Of a stretch of DNA of 5,699 nt, positions 1 to 5,234 are shown in pieces. Made by a program: the position numbers and the translations under genes. Position 1 is the first letter of the stretch. Each line of letters opens with the position of its first letter. The stretch comes from Thermodesulfobacteriota bacterium (lineage in GTDB: Bacteria > Desulfobacterota > Syntrophobacteria > BM002): positions 1 to 5,699 of the forward strand of contig CAMYLW010000131.1 of NCBI GenBank assembly GCA_947259475.1. Direction: 5' to 3'. The notes under the pieces were generated by a model. That model saw only the letters and a program-made list of their open reading frames with translations. It made no database searches and was not told the DNA's origin.

Positions 1-52
1 CATACAGGGCTTTCGGAGGGTTGTCGGACAGCGTCTTCTGGGTAATTTTCAT
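1..52 (-). CDS. Possible 5' end of a divergent minus-strand gene, unidentified, cut by the window edge
   Basis: On the minus strand the reading frame is open from a stop codon at 154-152 to the left edge, about 50 codons. An in-frame ATG lies at 52-50 and would give a protein starting MKITQKTLSDNPPKALY. Earlier in-frame starts are a GTG at 73-71 and a TTG at 82-80. The translation upstream of the ATG (GRCFGVFFVGAELLG and beyond) also looks protein-like, so the true start is uncertain. No strong Shine-Dalgarno sequence precedes any candidate. All three plus-strand frames hit a stop by position 61, so a plus-strand gene could only contribute a very short tail here. I do not recognise the family. 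A divergent gene is an inference from the open frame alone, and chance is a real alternative. Confidence 0.25.
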   Translation of the reverse strand, partial: MKITQKTLSDNPPKALY

Positions 53-122
53 ATAGTCTGACCATAGTGTCACACCCAGCAATTCCGCGCCTACAAAAAA
101 GACCCCGAAGCAGCGCCCATCC

Positions 123-145
123 TGATTGACAAGTCTTGTGAATGA
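123..145. promoter_or_regulatory. Operator-like imperfect palindrome upstream of serA
   Basis: The core at 126-142 reads TTGACAAG-T-CTTGTGAA. Around a central T at 134, nine of the eleven base pairs across 123-145 are complementary, with mismatches at 128/140 and 124/144. It sits about 120 bases before serA, in what may be a divergent intergenic region, as expected for a dimeric regulator's site. The left half also contains a perfect TTGACA, but I see no good -10 at 16-18 bases from it. Which protein binds here, if any, cannot be told from the sequence. Confidence 0.3.
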
Positions 146-177
146 TGGTACTTAGTCAAAAGATCAGGTTGTATCTT

Positions 178-206
178 TTCGGATAACATACCTCAGGTTA
201 GATAAT
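178..206 (+). promoter_or_regulatory. Weak candidate sigma-70 promoter for serA
   Basis: GATAAT at 201-206 is a good -10 match, and TTCGGA at 178-183 lies 17 bases upstream as a poor -35 (three of six consensus positions). It would give a leader of about 50 bases before the serA start. It overlaps the 31-base-period direct repeat described separately. This is inference from motif similarity only. Confidence 0.25.
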
Positions 207-228
207 GCTGCGGATAAGCCCGCTCAGG
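181..228 (+). repeat. Degenerate direct repeat, period 31, upstream of serA
   Basis: GGATAACATACCTCAGG (181-197) and GGATAAGCCCGCTCAGG (212-228) match at 12 of 17 positions and are offset by 31 bases, about three helical turns. The matching parts are the outer GGATAA and CTCAGG blocks. The second copy ends about 35 bases before the serA start codon, so a role as paired regulator sites is possible but unproven. Confidence 0.3.
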
Positions 229-247
229 ATACCTTTTTCCTTAGGTC

Positions 248-252
248 AGGAG
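248..252 (+). promoter_or_regulatory. Ribosome binding site of serA
   Basis: AGGAG lies 11 bases before the ATG at 264, a rather long but workable spacing. It supports that ATG as the start, as does the protein beginning MKILVSDSLHEKG, the usual N-terminus of this family. Confidence 0.6.
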
Positions 253-263
253 CGCCACGTTAC

Positions 264-1844
264 ATGAAGATTCTGGTGAGCGATTCACTCCATGAAAAGG
301 GCGTTGAAGCTCTGGAACAAACACCGGGCTTCGAGGTGGAGGTGAACAACAGCCTCACCCAAGAGGAATTGATCGGCATCATCAAGAACTATGACGGCCT
401 GGTGATCCGCAGTGGCACCAAGGTGAGCGAAGAGGTCATAGAGGCCGCGGACCGGCTCAAGGTTATCGGCAGGGCCGGCATAGGTTTGGACAATGTGGAC
501 ATCCAAGCGGCCAGTAAACGGGGCATTGTAGTAATGAATACCCCTGATGGCAACGTGATTACTACGGCCGAACATGCAGTGGCCATGCTCATGGCCCTCA
601 GCCGCAACATTCCTCAGGCGGCCGCATCCATGAAGAGCCACGAGTGGGAAAAGAAGAAGTTCAGGGGTAAGGAACTGTTCAACAAAACACTGGGTGTTAT
701 CGGCATCGGCCGCATTGGTAGGATAGTTGCCGACCGGGCCCGCGGCATGAAGATGAACATTATCGGCTACGACCCCTATATCCCGGCGGAAGCCATCGAG
801 AAAATGGGGGTGGAGCCGGTAAGTCTCGACGAACTCTTGGCCCGGTCCGATTGTATCACCGTCCATACTCCCATAACACCGGAAACGAGCAACCTGATCG
901 ACCGTGAGTGCTTTGCCAAGATGAAGCAGGGAGTGCTTCTGGTCAATTGCGCCCGGGGGGGGATCGTCAACGAACAGGATCTCTACGACGCACTCCAGGG
1001 AGGTAGGCTAGGTGGAGCTGCCCTCGATGTATTCGAGAAGGAGCCTCCGGAGGACAACCCTTTGCTTTCCTTGGACAACGTCATAGCCACCCCTCATCTC
1101 GGCGCCTCTACCGATGAGGCCCAGGAGAACGTGGCGGTGGCAGTGGCCAGCCAGATCATAGACTACCTCCAGACCGGCACCGTTCGCAACGCGGTGAATG
1201 TACCATCCCTGGACGGGGAGGTACTGACCAGACTTCGACCCTATCTGACCCTGGCTGAAAGACTGGGCAGTTTATTGGGCCAAATCACCAAAGGCGGTAT
1301 TCTGGAAGTGGCGGTTGATTTCATTGGTGAACTGGCCACTCTTGATACGGTACCCCTCACTGTATCCCTTACGAAAGGAGTGCTCACCCCGAGTCTCGGT
1401 GATGAGGTGAACTTCGTCAACGCCCCAATGCTTGCCAAAGAAAGAGACATAAAAATCAGAGAGTCGAAGCGTAGTGAGGCGGAGGATTTTACCAGCCTGA
1501 TCTCGGTCAGGATGAAGACAACGGAGCACGAGAACGTGGCCTCCGGGACCACCTTTGGCAAACAGGATCCGCGCATTGTCCGGATAAATGATTTCCGTCT
1601 GGAGGCACCCCTTGAGGGTCATCTCTTGCTCATTTACAATATAGACACTCCCGGCACCATAGGCGCTATTGGCACCTGTCTCGGAGCCCACCGGATAAAC
1701 ATCGCCACCATGGATGTGGGTCAGGTCATTGAGCAGGGCCAGAACATTATCATGATGCGAACCGATACCCCGGTGCCACCGGAGGTCCAACAAGAGTTGA
1801 TCGGCTTGCCGAACGTCACCTTTGTCCAGAAGTTGAAACTCTGA
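264..1844 (+). CDS. serA: D-3-phosphoglycerate dehydrogenase (long form with ASB and ACT domains)
   Basis: This cytoplasmic enzyme oxidises 3-phosphoglycerate to 3-phosphohydroxypyruvate with NAD+, the first committed step of serine synthesis. At 526 residues it matches the long form of the family. The substrate-binding domain is split (about 1-97 and 288-315) around a Rossmann NAD domain with GIGRIG at 147-152, and Asp170 ends the next strand, where an acidic residue favours NAD over NADP. The expected catalytic residues are present: Arg231 (in NCARGG), Glu260 (in FEKEPP) and His278 (in TPHLG). Residues about 316-440 form the intervening ASB domain, and about 452-526 the ACT domain. In the ACT domain Asp461 (DTPG) and Asn479 (INIA) are 18 apart, as in the serine sites of the E. 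coli and M. tuberculosis enzymes, so serine feedback is plausible. It is separated from the next gene by 224 non-coding bases and probably forms its own transcription unit. Confidence 0.97.
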   Translation: MKILVSDSLHEKGVEALEQTPGFEVEVNNSLTQEELIGIIKNYDGLVIRSGTKVSEEVIEAADRLKVIGRAGIGLDNVDIQAASKRGIVVMNTPDGNVITTAEHAVAMLMALSRNIPQAAASMKSHEWEKKKFRGKELFNKTLGVIGIGRIGRIVADRARGMKMNIIGYDPYIPAEAIEKMGVEPVSLDELLARSDCITVHTPITPETSNLIDRECFAKMKQGVLLVNCARGGIVNEQDLYDALQGGRLGGAALDVFEKEPPEDNPLLSLDNVIATPHLGASTDEAQENVAVAVASQIIDYLQTGTVRNAVNVPSLDGEVLTRLRPYLTLAERLGSLLGQITKGGILEVAVDFIGELATLDTVPLTVSLTKGVLTPSLGDEVNFVNAPMLAKERDIKIRESKRSEAEDFTSLISVRMKTTEHENVASGTTFGKQDPRIVRINDFRLEAPLEGHLLLIYNIDTPGTIGAIGTCLGAHRINIATMDVGQVIEQGQNIIMMRTDTPVPPEVQQELIGLPNVTFVQKLKL

Positions 1845-1848
1845 AAAG

Positions 1849-1990
1849 ACCGACGCGGTGACGCGGAGAAAGCAGGACAACGTAAACAGCTACAGCAAGA
1901 AGTGCGACAACGACAGGGAGATATGCTGGACATAAATAATGAATTGCAGTTGATCGCCGTTTCACCGTCTCTCCGCGTCTCCGTGTCGGT
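1849..1990. repeat. Intergenic element with 24-base imperfect inverted repeats
   Basis: The left arm (1849-1872) contains GACGCGGTGACGCGGAGA. The right arm (1967-1990) contains CTCTCCGCGTCTCCGTGTCG. One arm matches the reverse complement of the other at 20 of 24 positions, with 94 bases between. The element begins just after the serA stop and carries no convincing gene. The arms are GC-rich while the inner part contains AT-rich stretches. The long spacer and the absence of a T-run argue against an intrinsic terminator. A non-autonomous, MITE-like or REP-like dispersed repeat is more likely, or a structured RNA. No target-site duplication was identified. Confidence 0.55.
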
Positions 1991-2002
1991 AGGAAGAGAT
2001 TA

Positions 2003-2023
2003 TATCCAGATAAGAACTGGATA
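2003..2023. promoter_or_regulatory. Perfect 7-base inverted repeat before the DUF1844 gene
   Basis: TATCCAG (2003-2009) and CTGGATA (2017-2023) are exact reverse complements around a 7-base loop. The site lies about 45 bases before the DUF1844 start codon. It could be an operator of the downstream operon or a small RNA hairpin. No T-tract follows, so it is not a typical terminator. Confidence 0.3.
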
Positions 2024-2068
2024 AGTTGCCAGGATTTTCTAAATTGAGACCAGAGGGGTGGTGGTAAA

Positions 2069-2497
2069 ATGTCTGATGAAGAAATTGAAGGCAAAGGTTT
2101 TGTGATAAAGGATCGCCGTCGCTTTACCGACGAGGGCGAGCCCAAGGAGGAAGCTCCGGCCGAAGAAAAGGATGAACGTCCAGAACCTGGGACCGAGGAG
2201 GAAGAAAAGGTCGAACCCGAAGCGGCGGCAGAGCAAGCCGAACAAATGCCGTTTCCGGAGATCAACTTTTCCACTTTCATCTTTTCCCTCAATACCTCGA
2301 CTTTGCTTCATTTGGGCGAGGTCCCAGATCCGGCCACGGGCAAGCAGCAGGAAGACCTGATCATGGCCAAACAGACCATTGATCTGATCGCGATGCTGGA
2401 AGAGAAAACCCGAGGGAACCTCACCTCGGATGAAGAGAATCTAGTCCAGCATATCCTTTACGATTTGCGGCTGCGCTATGTCCAAAAAGCCCAGTAG
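2069..2497 (+). CDS. DUF1844 family protein of unknown function
   Basis: This is a 142-residue soluble protein with no signal peptide or membrane segment. Residues about 64-139 match the DUF1844 pattern as I recall it: INFSTFIFSLNTSTLLHLGE (65-84), a PDP-TGK stretch, then AKQTIDLIAMLEEKTRGNLT (100-119) and a final helix with LVQHILYDLRLRYV. The N-terminal part is different: after a short basic patch (KDRRR, 14-18), residues 20-60 are low-complexity with 18 Asp/Glu of 41, probably disordered. The start at 2069 is preceded by AGAGGGG (2052-2058) at about 10 bases. Its 3' end overlaps ispE by 20 bases, so the two are translated from one message and probably coupled. The biochemical role is not known to me. 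Placement beside ispE hints at envelope or isoprenoid housekeeping, but that is inference. Confidence 0.88.
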   Translation: MSDEEIEGKGFVIKDRRRFTDEGEPKEEAPAEEKDERPEPGTEEEEKVEPEAAAEQAEQMPFPEINFSTFIFSLNTSTLLHLGEVPDPATGKQQEDLIMAKQTIDLIAMLEEKTRGNLTSDEENLVQHILYDLRLRYVQKAQ

Positions 2498-3422
2498 TGC
2501 TGCCGTGATCACGGCAGGGGCTCCTGCCAAGATTAATCTAGGCTTGCGGGTCCTTGGCAAGCGTCCGGACAGCTACCACAATTTGCTGTCACTCATGGTT
2601 CCGGTGAGCCTTTATGATGAACTGCGGCTCGAGTTGGGCTCACACGGTGTGGACCTAAGGTGCCCAAACAGCGACTTGCCAACAGACGCACAGAACCTGG
2701 TGTACCGTGCGGCTCAGCTTGTCCTGGATGCATGCCAGCGAGATGAGGGAGTAAGGATCGAGCTGAAAAAGAGTATTCCGGTGAGCGCGGGACTTGGAGG
2801 TGGCAGTAGTGATGCGGCCACAACCCTGCTTGCAGTTAATCAACTTCTGGGTGGTCCATTGGCGGTTCCGGACCTGCACCCACTGGCAGTGAAGCTGGGA
2901 GCAGACGTGCCATTTTTTCTTTTGGGGCAGTGGGCAATGGCCGAAGGGATCGGTGATCGCCTCACTCCCATAAACAATGTGCCGACATTCTGGACAGTGC
3001 TGATGCACCCCCATTTTCAGGTTTCAACCCGTTGGGCTTACGAGAATTTGACATTGACAACCAGTCCAAATGGGTCTAAATTCAACATTCTTGGAGACAC
3101 TTCTGCGGGAGAAATGACCACTTCCCACCAGAGACTCTTGGACCGGCGACAGCTGACCCTGGAGGATATGCTACCTCTGCTGGCCAATGATTTTGAACCA
3201 CTGGTTTTTGGTCACCATCCACAGCTCCATGATTTGAGAAAAACACTGCTGGCAGCTGGTGCCAGGGCAGTAGCGATGACAGGGAGTGGGCCCACTCTGG
3301 TTGGCCTGTTTCACTCAGAGAAAGAGGCTCATGCCGCCCATGATTTGCTTTGCCACAGGGATGATATCACCAGCTCTGTGGCACATACTTTGGACACCAC
3401 AAGTCTGCTGACCAGCAGGTGA
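2478..3422 (+). CDS. ispE: 4-diphosphocytidyl-2-C-methyl-D-erythritol kinase
   Basis: This GHMP-superfamily kinase uses ATP to phosphorylate CDP-methylerythritol at the 2-hydroxyl, the fourth enzyme of the MEP pathway to IPP and DMAPP. It has 314 residues, slightly longer than the usual 280-300. The N-terminal motif APAKINLGL (15-23) supplies the expected Lys18. The glycine-rich ATP loop PVSAGLGGGSSDAA is at 101-114, the catalytic aspartate is Asp143 in GADVPFF, and the C-terminal GHMP motif is MTGSGPT (267-273). The substrate-binding segment usually written DGYHEL reads DSYHNL (31-36), keeping Tyr33 and His34. The ATG at 2478 lies inside the end of the DUF1844 gene and has no visible Shine-Dalgarno, so translational coupling is likely. 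A GTG at 2505 is an alternative start that would leave only two residues before the conserved AGAPAKINL stretch, and it also lacks a ribosome site. Confidence 0.95.
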   Translation: MSKKPSSAAVITAGAPAKINLGLRVLGKRPDSYHNLLSLMVPVSLYDELRLELGSHGVDLRCPNSDLPTDAQNLVYRAAQLVLDACQRDEGVRIELKKSIPVSAGLGGGSSDAATTLLAVNQLLGGPLAVPDLHPLAVKLGADVPFFLLGQWAMAEGIGDRLTPINNVPTFWTVLMHPHFQVSTRWAYENLTLTTSPNGSKFNILGDTSAGEMTTSHQRLLDRRQLTLEDMLPLLANDFEPLVFGHHPQLHDLRKTLLAAGARAVAMTGSGPTLVGLFHSEKEAHAAHDLLCHRDDITSSVAHTLDTTSLLTSR

Positions 3423-3457
3423 GAATAGGATAACTCCACCGGGAATTTTGGTTTTTT

Positions 3458-4399
3458 ATGTTGGACCGACTGAAACTTTTTGGCGGTAATTCCAATCCGG
3501 AGCTGACGGCTAAGATCTGCCAACATCTTCAGATTTCCCAGGGTAAGGCAGTAGTTCAGACCTTCAGCGACGGTGAGATTATGGTTGAAATTGGTGAGAA
3601 CGTGCGTGGCAGGGACGTTTTCGTGATGCAATCCACCTGTTCACCCGTGAACCATAATCTTATGGAATTGTTAGTGCTCATTGATGCGCTCAAGCGGGCG
3701 TCAGCGTGGAGAATCACCGCGGTTTTACCCTACTATGGTTACGCCCGCCAGGATACAAAGGTGCTGCCCAGGGTGCCCATCAGCGCCAAATTGGTTGCCG
3801 ACCTGATCACCGTGGCCGGTGGGCATCGGGTGATTTGTTTGGACCTGCACGCCAATCAGATTCAGGGATTTTTCGACATTCCGGTTGACAACCTCTTCGC
3901 TGCACCCGTGCTGCTGGAGTACATCAGACAATACTTGAACAGTGACTTGGTCATTGTCTCTCCGGACGCCGGCGGCGTGGAAAGGGCTCGTGCCTTTGCC
4001 AAGAGGCTGAATGCCAGCCTGGCCATTATCGATAAACGCCGGGATGAAGACCAGAAGGTGAAGGCCATGCACATCATTGGTGAAGTCGAGGGGAAGGCGG
4101 CCATCATTTTGGATGATATGGTAGACACAGGGGGAACCCTCACCGAGGCGGCCAAGGCTCTGGCCGAAAACGGCGCTCTCTCAATTAATGCCTGCTGCAC
4201 CCATGCGGTGCTCTCCGGCAATGCAATTGGGAGGATTGAAGAATCTGCAATCGAGAACTTAATTGTCACTGACAGCATCCCCCTTCAGCCTGAGACCAAG
4301 GGTTGCAAAAAGATCAAGGTTCTCACCGTAGCTAACCTCCTCGGTGAGGCCATTAAACGGACCCATCTGAATGACTCGGTGAGTTCGCTATTTGTTTAA
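3458..4399 (+). CDS. prs: Ribose-phosphate pyrophosphokinase (PRPP synthetase)
   Basis: Prs transfers pyrophosphate from ATP to ribose 5-phosphate, giving PRPP for purines, pyrimidines, NAD, histidine and tryptophan. The 313 residues are the normal class I length. The N-terminus ([16 protein letters not shown]) and FSDGE (36-40) are typical. ATP- and metal-site motifs are visible: YARQD (95-99) and [12 protein letters not shown] (129-140, with His131). The flexible catalytic loop begins DKRR at 192-195, and the PRPP-binding loop is DDMVDTGGT (219-227). [10 protein letters not shown] (246-254 region) and the C-terminal SVSSLF are also family hallmarks. Two deviations stand out: Thr100 follows RQD where Arg or Lys is usual, and the loop after KRR is unusually charged (DEDQKVK). 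It starts 35 bases after ispE with only a weak, distant GGGA (3441-3444) as ribosome site, which again suggests coupled expression. The family call is secure. Confidence 0.97.
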   Translation: MLDRLKLFGGNSNPELTAKICQHLQISQGKAVVQTFSDGEIMVEIGENVRGRDVFVMQSTCSPVNHNLMELLVLIDALKRASAWRITAVLPYYGYARQDTKVLPRVPISAKLVADLITVAGGHRVICLDLHANQIQGFFDIPVDNLFAAPVLLEYIRQYLNSDLVIVSPDAGGVERARAFAKRLNASLAIIDKRRDEDQKVKAMHIIGEVEGKAAIILDDMVDTGGTLTEAAKALAENGALSINACCTHAVLSGNAIGRIEESAIENLIVTDSIPLQPETKGCKKIKVLTVANLLGEAIKRTHLNDSVSSLFV

Positions 4400-4410
4400 T
4401 TTTTGTCAAA

Positions 4411-4498
4411 TTGAGAATTAGTTGATTAGGCGATTAGTTAATCCAGTTGGTTATATTTTCACCATTTGACCAATTTGCTCATTGCCTAATTGACGAAG
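4411..4498. repeat. AT-rich degenerate tandem repeat of 8-base period between prs and rplY
   Basis: Read in 8-base steps from 4411, the units are TTGAGAAT, TAGTTGAT, TAGGCGAT and TAGTTAAT, then three divergent units (4443-4466), then TGACCAAT, TTGCTCAT and TGCCTAAT. Seven of these ten fit T-N5-AT in strict phase, and a partial unit TGACGAAG follows. The left block is clearest as ATTAGTTG, ATTAGGCG, ATTAGTTA (4417-4440). ATTAGGCGAT (4425-4434) also has a 9-of-10 inverted match at 4481-4490. The repeat fills most of the 114-base gap and is much more AT-rich than the flanking genes. No protein is encoded. Its function is unknown; a spread intergenic repeat is the simplest reading. Confidence 0.55.
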
Positions 4499-4501
4499 AA
4501 T

Positions 4502-4510
4502 AGAGGAGGA
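4502..4510 (+). promoter_or_regulatory. Strong ribosome binding site that fixes the rplY start
   Basis: AGAGGAGGA ends 3 bases before the ATG at 4514 and is a near-perfect anti-Shine-Dalgarno match, the strongest in the window. An in-frame TTG at 4490 would add eight residues that read through this site and do not resemble an L25 N-terminus, so ATG 4514 is preferred. Confidence 0.8.
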
Positions 4511-4513
4511 AAC

Positions 4514-5194
4514 ATGACAACGGTAGCGCTAGCTGCGCAATCACGAACAGAAACCGGCAAAGGTGTGGCCCGCTCCCTGCGGCGTCAGGCCTTGATACCA
4601 GCAGTATTCTATGGTCCCGCGGTCGATCCCGTACCTTTGATTCTGCAATCGAGGGATTTGGAGAAACTCATTACCACCGGGGCGGGCGAGAACATACTCA
4701 TTGACCTTAATATCGAAGATGGAAAGTCTACCCAAAGCCATCGGGCCATGATTAAAGAAATCCAGGTGGATCCAGTCAAGCAGAACATTCTGCACGTGGA
4801 TTTATATGCCATTTCCATGGACAAGAAGATATCCGTTGAGGTGCCGATAACGCTGACCGGGACGGCCGTCGGTGTGTCCGAAGAGGGTGGCATTCTCCAG
4901 CAGGTGAGTAGAACTCTTGAAATCTCGTGCCTGCCGGATCGAATACCTGAGGCCTTCGAATTGGAGGTCACCGCTCTGGCCATCGGGGATTCATTGCACG
5001 TGAGTGACCTGGAGATTCCGGAAGGAGTAGATGTCTTGGCCGAGGATGAGCTTACCATTGCCTCCGTGGTACCACCCACGGCGGTTGAAGAAATAGAACC
5101 AGAAGTTCTAGAAGAAGAAGAGGAAGAAGGAGAGGAGGTGGAAGAAGAAGCTGAAGCTGAAGCCGAAACCAAGGAGGAGGGGGACAAAAAGTAG
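4514..5194 (+). CDS. rplY: Large-subunit ribosomal protein bL25, long Ctc/TL5 type
   Basis: The protein binds 5S rRNA and belongs to the central protuberance of the 50S subunit. From the ATG at 4514 it has 226 residues, the long two-domain form rather than the about 94-residue E. coli form. Residues about 4-97 are the L25 RNA-binding domain, with RTETGKGVARSLRR (11-24), IPAVFYG (28-34) and the hallmark DPVKQNILHVDLY (86-98). Residues about 104-188 are the TL5-type C-terminal beta domain, with VEVPITLTG (108-116) and a GGILQQVSRTLEI segment. The last 36 residues are an acidic tail with 20 glutamates, encoded by a purine-rich stretch. It sits between prs and pth, a common bacterial arrangement. 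In Bacillus the relative Ctc is a general-stress protein; nothing here shows such control. Confidence 0.96.
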   Translation: MTTVALAAQSRTETGKGVARSLRRQALIPAVFYGPAVDPVPLILQSRDLEKLITTGAGENILIDLNIEDGKSTQSHRAMIKEIQVDPVKQNILHVDLYAISMDKKISVEVPITLTGTAVGVSEEGGILQQVSRTLEISCLPDRIPEAFELEVTALAIGDSLHVSDLEIPEGVDVLAEDELTIASVVPPTAVEEIEPEVLEEEEEEGEEVEEEAEAEAETKEEGDKK

Positions 5195-5223
5195 CCTGTG
5201 GTAATGGCCGCTCACACGACCAT

Positions 5224-5227
5224 GGAG
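5224..5227 (+). promoter_or_regulatory. Ribosome binding site of pth
   Basis: GGAG lies 7 bases before the GTG at 5235. This good spacing, together with an in-frame stop at 5202-5204 and no in-frame ATG before the conserved N-terminus, makes GTG 5235 the best start. Confidence 0.65.
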
Positions 5228-5234
5228 CAAGCCT

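Noticed and set aside
126..154. TTGACA at 126 as a serA -35 box
   Set aside because: The hexamer 17 bases downstream (TACTTA) is a poor -10, and the TTGACA is part of the palindrome.
285..866. Long minus-strand open frame inside serA (193 codons)
   Set aside because: It lies wholly within a secure serA reading frame, has no recognisable domain, and is the usual antisense shadow of a coding gene.
1272..1880. Minus-strand open frame across the 3' half of serA
   Set aside because: No family motifs; it mirrors serA codons and ends in the inverted repeat. It is best explained as a shadow.
1845..1990. Intrinsic terminator after serA
   Set aside because: The only strong inverted repeat has a 94-base loop and no T-run, so it does not fit a rho-independent terminator.
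1816..2292. Minus-strand open frame spanning the serA-DUF1844 gap
   Set aside because: It is rich in Ser/Phe runs that mirror the acidic GAA/GAG codons of the DUF1844 gene, has no recognisable fold, and crosses the repeat element.
4403..4457. Possible internal promoter before rplY (TTGTCA, or TATATT at 4452)
   Set aside because: Neither hexamer has a reasonable partner at 16-18 bases, and AT-rich repeats produce such matches by chance.
4490..4513. TTG start eight codons upstream of the rplY ATG
   Set aside because: The added residues would be encoded by the ribosome binding site itself and do not match L25 N-termini.
4609..5187. Minus-strand serine-rich frame opposite rplY
   Set aside because: The serine runs are the complement of the glutamate codons in the L25 tail, so this is a shadow.
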